Shown here: piece by piece, positions 56,443 to 64,000 of the stretch | Position numbering within the stretch: the stretch's first letter is position 1 | Layout of the letters: every line of letters begins with the position of its first letter | Assembly (NCBI GenBank): GCA_016110215.1 | Contig: JADWQD010000006.1 | Span: forward strand, 992,001 to 1,056,000 | Origin: Capronia americana | Taxonomy: Eukaryota; Ascomycota; Eurotiomycetes; Chaetothyriales; Herpotrichiellaceae | Direction: 5' to 3' | DNA: 64,000 bases | Program-made: the position numbers and the translations under genes | Notes under the pieces: generated by a model | Told to the model about the DNA's origin: nothing | Seen by the model: only the letters and a program-made list of their open reading frames with translations | Databases searched by the model: none

Positions 56443-58761
56443 ATTGGCTCACTGAGTACAGAGGACTCTCGAGAGACAGGCTGGAGCTGGTTTGCTGTTC
56501 TGGTCTGAAGGAGCAACAATCATGCTATTTGTACCTCTACCTGGAGTGCTGGAAAGGCAACAGTCGTTGAGGAGCCGAAGGTGCACTAGTCCCAAAGATG
56601 ACCATCCCGGACTTCTTAACTCCGTCGACTGACAGGTATGGTTTCTCCTCATTCAGCAACGAGCTTTCACTTCATTGGCAAACACTCCTCGGATTGACTG
56701 TTTGTCCGTCTTGAGTCGAATCAACGACGAAATCCCTCGCCCACTGGATATCTGTACATGGTGATGTGGGTCATGCGTCTCCTCAGCTGTGCAGCAACAA
56801 ACATCGGCCTAGCTTAATTTCCATCACGATTGTAAACCGAAAGCAGTCAAGCGTTGGCCAGTACGTGGAGTTAAACGGCCTTAGAGTGCGCAGCCTCGTA
56901 GCCTCGCATAGGAAAAGCTTCGCGGACGAAGACTGCGTTACGATGTCGACGTGGTCCCAGTGTCTGCGTACCGTGGAGCCACAATGCGTTTCAGACGAGC
57001 ACTGATACATGCGCGAAGTCGTAGCGAGTCTCCTAACAGCGGCGGAGCATCTCGCTCAGGATTCTCCCAAGCACCTTCCTTGTCCAACACCCGAGAAACC
57101 GTGGACAGATAACGCGTCGTCGAGCGTCACAATGGATCTGAAAGACTCTTTGCACCTTTATTTCTCCCGGTAACCTTCGGCAGACCATTGCGCCTCAGTC
57201 ATCCAGTGGATTTGGCCGCTGGCGCACACATCCGGTCAGCACGAGGGCTTGATATCCTCCAGCGTTCGACAGAGTATAGCTGACCGTGCTTAGAGGTTTG
57301 TCAGCTCTCGACTTGTTGAGCGGCTCAAGCGTATGTCACCTTCTTTGCGCCGAACCGCGATTCAGGACATTACTTCTCTGCTTAGGACTCAGCAGGAGAA
57401 CAAGTCGGTAAGATTTGTGGCAGTCTCTCCGTATCAGAGGACCGTGGACATCCAAATGGCTGAGTAGTCGCTGAACGCATAAATATACAATACTCTTGTG
57501 ATGACCGCGTCTCTTGTGGGGCCCTGAGTATCGGCGCGTACCGATCTATGATCTGAGGGCGTTTCTTTTTCAACAAGTGGGTATGATAGATATCGTCATG
57601 CGGCTCTCGTGACGTGGGGAAAGGCAGAAAGGAACACCGAGGGTAGGCGGCTTCTTTGGCGTTGCTGATTCGGGCACATGAGAACTGCCCAAGGTAGTAT
57701 TTGTCGCCACGGCTCCCAGGGGCTAACATAGATGAAGGTCGAGGCCCCCCAAGCACGACATCATCGATGCTATCGTGCGTCAACACACGTCTCTTCCCGT
57801 CCAGGCACTGGGAAACAAGTACTGTGGTAGATCTCCGTATCGTATACGGTACTCGTACGAGATACATGGGACGGAGATGGTTGCAGGAAGCAGACCCGTG
57901 CGTGCACCCTTAAAAAGCGAGAGAACTGTGTACGAGGTACTACTTGTTTATCTGTCGAGTGGTTCCGTAGCTTTTGATCAAGATGAAACATTCTCGGCCA
58001 GGCCTTAGTTAGCTAGCTCCTTCCGCTGCTCCTTCGCCAGATTGGCGTTGATAATCCCCGATCCGGACCAAGTGTGTGGTGCTATCCCAAGTAAGCCGGA
58101 TGTGGCGTTGTCACGAAGCCACCCGGTAAGCAAGGCTACTCGTACACAGTAACGAAGTGGGCAGAACGGCACTTGTACATATCAGAGTAGTAGATAACCT
58201 ACCGAGTACGTACTTATGCACCGGACACCAATTCCGAGGGCGAGATCGACAGAACTGAGGATCGCTTCGGAGATCCGCCGGCGCAAAACTGAACGCCACC
58301 ACATCACCGGTTTGCCAAAAGGGTTGTAACCAATTCCGGGTAACGGCCAGTCAACAAATGGCCCGCAGCTTCAGCCTCCTCAAGACGTGACGTGCGTTGC
58401 CCGCCTGTTTCATGGAGGAGTTCCCCCACATGGGCTATCTTGCTATAAACTCCGTAAGAGGGAAGGGGATTCCGCTCTTGTATGGTGATTGGTGAGCACG
58501 GGTGTCGAACGGGTGTCGACCGGGCCCAGGTGCCTGATTGCGCCCGAGTCTCCAACGAGTAGTTGACTATTCATGCCTATTGGTGGCCCCGGCGAATGCA
58601 GATATAATGGTGACTGGTTCCCCCTCCTCCTCCCGTTGCCGTCTCGCCAGCCCTGTGGAAATGGGTCTATGTACGCCGTACGCCGTGCGCCGTGTCGCCT
58701 TTGCTGGGTAATCATCCTCCTCCTCGACCTCACGCAGCGGTGCTCTTCGTCCATGAAACCA
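56443..58761. other. 2.3-kb gap between dehydrogenase and PF11951 regulator
   Basis: The longest frame (161 codons, 57382-57867, minus) has no recognisable motif. Several GTAC/TACG palindromic words occur. I see no gene, tRNA or repeat array. Confidence 0.35.
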
Positions 58762-60703
58762 TCACTCCCCAGGATCCAAGATCTCCGTCCAGAGTATTCT
58801 GCCTGCAGCGTCACAGGACCGGTCAAGCCACAGGATACGGTTTAGCACATCTCGCTTGAGATGGTCGAACTTTTTGAGCCGATTGCCTTTCGCCGTCAGC
58901 CTTCTCAGTACGGCAACGAACCATGCGCGATCGTCGGGCATGTCTCGCGCGGCGATGCCGCCTATGAACAGGATCCACACGAGCAGGCGCCGAACCTGGT
59001 GTGAAGATGACCAGCTGGTGCGCAGGTCGGTCTCGCGAAGAGCCGATCTGAGCCGTTCGGTCAGGAGAGCTATGGGCGCTGCTTGCGGGGGCAGCGGAAA
59101 GATGACAGTCACAGAGTATATCAGCATGGCGAGTCGAGTTGGCTCATAGATGGGTCGTGGACCACCGGAGGCCGGTAAGTCTTTTTGCGCTGGTAGCGAC
59201 AACACGGTGTGTTGGATGAGGTTTCTTCTGTCGCAGAATCGGGCGAGATCGAGATCTGCAAGAGCGCCATCCACAAACAACTGGACGCTGTGTCCGTATC
59301 GCTGCATCGCGACCAGGACCATAGCCATCTCATTTGTCATGCCCAGATCGAACAGGCCACCGAACACAAACTCGTCCCGAAGTTCATTAGGCGATGTGCC
59401 CAATACACTCCACAATGTCTGGGTCTGCTCGCCGTCCTCAACAAGCGGCACAAAAGGAAATAGAGGCGTGGTGATGTATTTGCTCGCGTTGAGAATACCA
59501 AAGCTGTTACGCGAATGAGGTGGTCAGTTCAAGCCCGGAAAATGCCAACGATGTTGAGGCCGACTTACAAAAACACCGTCGCAGCGAGACCGGGCGTCCG
59601 AATCTCATGCAAGCCTCCCCTGAGCTTTATCAACTGGACGAGGCCGGCGGCGTGGATTGGGTGGTCGCTGAGGAGCCCATATATGTCCACCCACTGCAGA
59701 CTCTTTAACAGGGGATCAAATACTGGGGGAGGTGCAGGCTCGTTCAAGAATCGCTCGAGGGTCAAGTCCCACGCATTTGCTGCCATGCAAAGTACTGACA
59801 CGATCATCGCGTCTGTGATGACATTGTCTTTGCGAAGAGCCTTGTTGATCAGCGCAATGGATTCGGCTTCACAGCGCCGCATGTCCAGCTCCAAACTGGT
59901 CAGGTCCAGGTCGACATGCTTCCCGGCCCCTTTCAACAGATTCAGTCGCTTGTGGCTCAGGGCTCCAAACAACAGCGAGTGCAGAGCGACGGTATCATTG
60001 AGCAGCATCGGAAACCAGGCCTTACTAGCGGCGGGAGCCGGGACACCTGCTGGCCGGGGCGTCAAACCAGGCCATAGTACCTTCAGCGCTATTGTGTTAC
60101 GGACGCCCGTCAGTTCTTTCTCGGGATCTCACTTTGAAGTGAACGGTGGAAGCCATTCGGACGAGCTTGCTTACAGTAGTCATGGCACTGTGATACTAAT
60201 GCAGAAGGGAACTCCGACGGATAGGTACGGAAGGGATCCAGGGTACCTGACCCTAGCACTTGGATGACGGAGTTCGAAGGCGTGGTTGATCCGGGAGAAA
60301 AGGCTCGCCGCAGATGCGCCGGGGCTGTGACGGTCAGTTCTGAGAGGCCTGCGACCTCATCTTCCGTGCTTCTGCGACTGGGAGGGCCACCCTCGGGTGC
60401 ACTGTCCGGTGCTTCGGACCACGCGCTTCCGAATCTATCGCGAGGGCGCGGCTGTGCCTGGTCTGTCGGCGCCGGCGAGGGCGATACGGTTTGCGAAGAC
60501 TCGGGGGGCGAGCTCTTCTCACTGGCCGAACTCGCACTGCTCTCGATTTTCTGCTGTTTTTCCTGGGTCCATCGTCCAATGTGCGACCGGATGGCAGTGC
60601 GTGTCTGTCGCTTTTCCGCCTTCGTCTGGGGACGCGCGTTCACGAACGAGAATCTTTGAGGCGGGCTCATCTGTCCTCGCGACGTGGTGACGGTCACGGT
60701 CAA
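58762..60703 (-). CDS. Fungal-specific transcription factor (PF11951 type) without Zn2Cys6 finger
   Basis: Exons 60175-60703, 59569-60088 and 58762-59503 (minus strand; introns 86 and 65 bp) give 596 residues. The N-terminus carries FSFVNARPQTKAEKRQTRTA followed by IRSHIGRW, the short basic motif found in PF11951 proteins that lack a zinc cluster. The middle segment, WFPMLLNDTVALHSLLFGALSHKR, is the start of the fungal_trans_2 domain (here read as WFPMLLND and LHSLLFGALS), continuing to VDIYGLLSDHP and to the C-terminal RRLLVWILFIGGIAARD. Such proteins are presumed nuclear regulators. A CTCACC repeat array lies 220-325 bp before its start codon. The first junction (T plus CG, giving Ser) is the least certain. 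Confidence 0.78.
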
Positions 60704-60920
60704 ATTTCGATGTGAAAGTGCTGACTGATCTTATACGGGTCCTGGAGATACGGATGACCCTCGGATCTCTCGACCCCGCGGGCCATCACACGGTTGTAGT
60801 TTGCGGCCATTCTCCGACAGGAATGTCAAGACGTTTCTTGGCGGGCAAAGGCGAGGTGAATCGACACCGAGCGCACTTTGTCACTCACCCTGCGCCGCTT
60901 TTAGACACAGCTCGCCCCAA

Positions 60921-61027
60921 CTCACCTGCCCTCACCTGCCCTCACCTTTCACTCACTTTGCCTCACCTTTTACCGAGTACTCACCTGCCCTCACCTTTCA
61001 CTCACCTTTCACTCACCTTCCCTCACC
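60921..61027. repeat. CTCACC repeat array
   Basis: Nine exact CTCACC hexamers start at 60921, 60931, 60941, 60962, 60980, 60990, 61001, 61012 and 61022, plus a one-mismatch CTCACT at 60952. Spacing is 10-11 bp except one 18-bp step. The opposite strand reads GGTGAG toward the minus-strand regulator gene. Confidence 0.85.
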
Positions 61028-61191
61028 CACGACCCTCGCTCTGCCCCTCGATGGCCATTTCTGTTCTCGCGCTCAATATGGATCCGCAGTCTGTGGCCGT
61101 CCAGAGTCACCAATCTCAGAGTCTGGCACGCGGGTCGGTGGGTGCCCTCCCACCGATCTATCGTCGACCTAGAAATGTTCCCCCTTTATCC

Positions 61192-61198
61192 TATAAAA
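61192..61198 (+). promoter_or_regulatory. TATA box upstream of the second HET gene
   Basis: TATAAAA sits inside a near-palindrome (CCCCTTTAT, CCT, ATAAAAGGGG). It lies about 610 bp before the HET ATG, implying a leader of nearly 600 nt before splicing. Confidence 0.5.
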
Positions 61199-61712
61199 GG
61201 GGCCTTCCCTCTTAACGCTCTTAGTCCGAGAAGGCCTCAAATATGCAGTTTCATTTTTCTTGATCGTTCTTTCCTTCCGAACGTCCGCATGGCCCTGCAG
61301 TCGCCAACGTTAACTGCAACACTCTTTCGTCCAAGTGCATTGCGCCCGGTAATTTTGACAGCCTGAATGATTCCTTTCAAGTTTCGGGGGCCCTTATAGA
61401 ACAATGGCCTGTCGAGTTACAACATGAGGCAAAACGAACTAGCTTGCCGCATACGTGGAGCGAATAACTGCATCCGCTTGTTTAGCTGCATGCCACCACC
61501 ATCATCGAGATGCTTTAATAGGCTTCATTTCTGGGGCTCTATAACGCCTTGGGGAAGTTGGGGAGGCGCAGAAATTGCTGTACCAATCAGGCCTCATTCC
61601 CATGCGGCTGATTCAAGAGACTACGCGTTCAATCATTTCCCTGACAAAAAGACCTACCAGCTGTCATGTCTTCATTGAGCTGCGGGGTGTTCTCATATCC
61701 CGGTCCACCTTG

Positions 61713-61795
61713 GTAAGTCTCCTAAATCATTGTTTTGCTGCCTGACCTGCACTTCATGTTTTTGAAGTCTGTTTCCTGCCCCTCATAATTTATAG
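61713..61795 (+). other. Probable 5'-leader intron of the second HET gene
   Basis: Donor GTAAGT, branch CTGAC and acceptor TTATAG, ending 12 nt before the HET start codon. Splicing would bring the stop of an upstream ORF (ATG at 61668) onto the junction. Confidence 0.5.
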
Positions 61796-61807
61796 ATTAC
61801 AACGAGA

Positions 61808-63679
61808 ATGGCGCCAGGAAACTGGAGAGTCCACCGCCCGAGTAAGAGAAGGGAGGATACCTCTACATCAGCCTCAACGTCTTGGAACGGCGAAAACTGG
61901 CCGAAGCATCAAAATTCAAGCCCCGCGACTGAGCACAACCGCCGTGATTTGGACCACCCGGACTTTGATCCAGATTCCCAGTGGCCTCGAAGATTGCTCA
62001 ATGTGAAAACAATGAGGTCTCACCAATGGAAACCAGGAAATACGTATGGGGGCGTCCCTAATGCCACGTACGCCGTTCTTTCGTATACTTGGGGGAAATG
62101 GAGGATTAGAGATCCAAAGTCGCAAGTCACATCACTGTCTGTTTCTGGTATCCCATGGAACATACCTAAAGTTGATCCGGCTCACTTCACGGCTGAACAA
62201 TTCAAGTACGTCCTGCAGCAAATAATCGACGATCCTAGAAATGCAGCCACTCCTGGAAAAGAATCCAAGTCTTCAGAGAAGAAAACCTACTTTGTCTGGC
62301 TCGACGTGGCCTGCTTGTCCCAATTCGAGGACAGCCCAACAGGGGCTTCAGAGATAGGTCGTCAGGCTCGAATATTTCGGAATGCCACCAATGCATACGT
62401 CTGGCTCAGCACTGCTAACTCCTATGAATTATCGGCACTTTTCAGTCGAAATTTCGACCCTACTTTCTCAGAGGCCGAAGGAGACCTGACCGCGTTTTGC
62501 AAGCTTCTCAGTGATCCGTGGTTCGATTCGCTATGGGCCATGCAAGAGGCATTTCTCAGGCAGACCGCCTACATTATCACCAGCTCTGGCTTCTGTCATC
62601 TGCAAAATGAAGGGGAGCATATATTGAATCTCTCTCGGATACGCCGGGTCGCCTTGAACTATAATTCAGGGGTGGAAAAGTTTCGTCGCCAGCTCCTCCT
62701 CAAAGCAGAACGCGAGTTCCTTAAGTTTGCAGAATTGTGGTCCAAGACTGGCTTGCAGGGTAGCCCTCGAGGAATATCTCCGATGCAAGTCATGGCATGC
62801 ACTTCCTACAGGAAGTGTGAATTTGAGCTCGATCGTGTGTATGGTATAATGCAAATATTTGGAGATAAGTTCAGGGTTGGCAAAACACGCCCTGGGAACC
62901 AAGCAGACTCGGGTGGCAAGTACACGTTGTCGAAGCTTGAAGATGAGCTGGGGGGTCTTATCTTGCGGCATCATCCCACGCCGAGTCAGCTTTTTCTGCA
63001 TCAGGAGCCACCCCAGGCGGGACGAGCCTGGCGAATCTGTGAAAGAGCAGAAGTCCCATCCTTCTTGGCAGTGGAAGCTTACGATTCATTCGATGCATCG
63101 CATGTGAAGAAGCATGTCAAGTACTCGCTTCAACCCAGGAGCAGTCTCGGAACGAAGGCAGTGGGTCAAATTTTCTGGGGAACGTTCGAAGGCAAATTGT
63201 GTCTACTCAGAAGAATTCTGGACTGTTCCAAAGCCAGCTCATTCCCAGCTGGCGCGAATAGATTCCATGTTTATCTCGATGCTGGAACCACGTTTGACGC
63301 GTGGCGTCTTCCTTCTGGTCGGTCTGAGCCAACTCCAGGTGACCTGCTTGAGCATTTTGGCAAGGACAATCTGATGGTGCTTCTGTTGTCGACGAGCAGG
63401 AGAACTGACAAAGACAAATTCAACGAGAACATGTGGTACTATTCCAATGCAGTATTGTTGACCAGCCCTGGTTCAGCAAGCCTGGCGGAACACCGGAGGC
63501 GGAAAAATTGGGACTTCAGTCTCGAATCTACTGGGGGTGGTGCATGGGCTCGCGTTGGCATCGTCCACTGGCAGTGGCGCGAGAGGCCGCTTGAGACGGC
63601 GCCTGTAAGGACGCTTGAGATGAACACCTTGTTGGGAGAATCCAAGGATTGGAAAGTAAATAGTGGTCTTTGGGGTTGA
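61808..63679 (+). CDS. HET-domain protein (second paralog)
   Basis: A single exon of 623 residues. It has the same layout as the protein at 47290: WPRRLLNVKTMRSHQWKPG, then YAVLSYTWGKWRIRD (about 88-102), FVWLDVACLSQ (162-172), EIGRQARIF, WFDSLWAMQEAFL (238-250), DRVYGIMQIFGDKFRVGKTR and a shared C-terminal half ending GAWARVGIVHW and LLGESKDWKVNSGLWG. The usual CIDQ is CLSQ here. It is presumed to be a cytosolic incompatibility or defence effector; partners are unknown. The acidic segment found after the first motif set in its paralog (DDADTDMDMA) is absent. Confidence 0.87.
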   Translation: MAPGNWRVHRPSKRREDTSTSASTSWNGENWPKHQNSSPATEHNRRDLDHPDFDPDSQWPRRLLNVKTMRSHQWKPGNTYGGVPNATYAVLSYTWGKWRIRDPKSQVTSLSVSGIPWNIPKVDPAHFTAEQFKYVLQQIIDDPRNAATPGKESKSSEKKTYFVWLDVACLSQFEDSPTGASEIGRQARIFRNATNAYVWLSTANSYELSALFSRNFDPTFSEAEGDLTAFCKLLSDPWFDSLWAMQEAFLRQTAYIITSSGFCHLQNEGEHILNLSRIRRVALNYNSGVEKFRRQLLLKAEREFLKFAELWSKTGLQGSPRGISPMQVMACTSYRKCEFELDRVYGIMQIFGDKFRVGKTRPGNQADSGGKYTLSKLEDELGGLILRHHPTPSQLFLHQEPPQAGRAWRICERAEVPSFLAVEAYDSFDASHVKKHVKYSLQPRSSLGTKAVGQIFWGTFEGKLCLLRRILDCSKASSFPAGANRFHVYLDAGTTFDAWRLPSGRSEPTPGDLLEHFGKDNLMVLLLSTSRRTDKDKFNENMWYYSNAVLLTSPGSASLAEHRRRKNWDFSLESTGGGAWARVGIVHWQWRERPLETAPVRTLEMNTLLGESKDWKVNSGLWG

Positions 63680-63902
63680 CGAAGGAAACGGATACTCAAC
63701 CATTATCAAGAGCCCAGGTCGTGATGATAGTTGCAGTCATTTTGGGAGCAAACCACACTGGAGTGGCTACTGTAGAGCACATCGGCATCTCTTCCTTATA
63801 CAGGGGATAGAATAGATCGCCACTCGGTGGTGGCAACACCACGCCCCCATCTCCTTGAATATAGGCACTTGTAGAGCGTCATTGGCTTCAGGTTATATTG
63901 CC

Positions 63903-64000
63903 ATGCCGTTCCTTACCTCCAGACATTCCCTTTATTTCAGAGCTCGGAGATTGAGCATATTCCTCTTCGGCATCGCCGCACTCGCGACTCACCCCCTTTT
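63903..64000 (+). CDS. Possible 5' end of a gene cut by the window edge
   Basis: An ATG at 63903 opens a frame that stays open to the edge (32 codons). It starts with basic residues and then a hydrophobic stretch (LSIFLFGIAALATHPLL), like a signal anchor. It is too short to name and could be chance. Confidence 0.3.
   Translation, partial: MPFLTSRHSLYFRARRLSIFLFGIAALATHPL

Larger units (their letters stand above)
60704..61807. promoter_or_regulatory. Divergent promoter region (PF11951 regulator / second HET gene)
   Basis: 1.1 kb containing the CTCACC array (60921-61027), a TATA box (61192) and a likely 5'-leader intron (61713-61795) of the HET gene. Confidence 0.5.

Noticed and set aside
57382..57867. 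161-codon minus-strand frame in the 2.3-kb gap
   Set aside because: No recognisable motif and no conserved composition; similar lengths arise by chance in GC-balanced DNA.
50017..58213. Identical 14-mer TACCGAGTACGTAC at 50017 and 58200
   Set aside because: Matches of this length between two places are expected by chance in a 64-kb window, and flanking sequence does not extend the match.

Overview
The window is nuclear DNA of a filamentous ascomycete (Pezizomycotina). The genes are mostly cut by short GT-AG introns (41-231 bp, usually about 50) with CTAAC/CTGAC-like branch sites. The gene content is fungal: HET-domain proteins, a DUF3425 bZIP regulator, a PF11951-type regulator, a C2H2/fungal_trans regulator, ROT1 and fungal-type ORC6. 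I cannot fix the class from sequence alone. I find 26 protein genes (one cut by the right edge) and one clear pseudogene. I found no tRNA or rRNA gene, CRISPR array or intact transposon by eye.

0-10 kb: a gene-poor decayed stretch holding a dead calcineurin-like phosphoesterase, then tRNA-Ile lysidine synthetase, a 2OG-Fe(II) dioxygenase and the Pol I factor RRN3. 10-24 kb: a SIMPL-domain membrane protein, a DUF3425 bZIP regulator (minus), an NmrA-like protein, a secreted SET-domain protein, OST2 (minus), a GMC oxidoreductase with a GPI-type tail, a TMEM14-like protein and UTP23 (minus). 26-34 kb: a compact housekeeping block with MTR10 (minus) divergent from SmE, 5-formyl-THF cyclo-ligase (minus) divergent from ROT1, and a four-exon GFA/CENP-V-fold protein (minus). 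34-46 kb: a 3.2-kb gap leading to a large C2H2 regulator, then a GPI-type aspartic protease and a secreted alpha/beta hydrolase with an 8-nt microexon. 47-64 kb: two paralogous HET-domain genes flank ORC6, DBR1 (minus), a short-chain dehydrogenase (minus) and a PF11951 regulator (minus). A possible new gene starts at the right edge.

RNA-related functions are frequent (tRNA modification, Pol I initiation, SSU processing, SR-protein import, Sm core, lariat debranching), but they are scattered and do not form an operon-like unit. The adjacent secreted or surface enzymes (GMC oxidoreductase, aspartic protease, alpha/beta hydrolase) fit an extracellular lifestyle. The HET pair is the accessory, allorecognition-like part.

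The observations I would check first are: (1) a 24-nt GT...AG segment carrying the only stop between the bZIP ORF and an 84-codon in-frame extension; (2) nine CTCACC repeats at roughly helical spacing upstream of the PF11951 regulator; (3) the HET paralogs, which share an uncharacterised C-terminal half; (4) the 8-nt microexon. All exon models were made by eye from splice signals and protein continuity; no RNA evidence was available.
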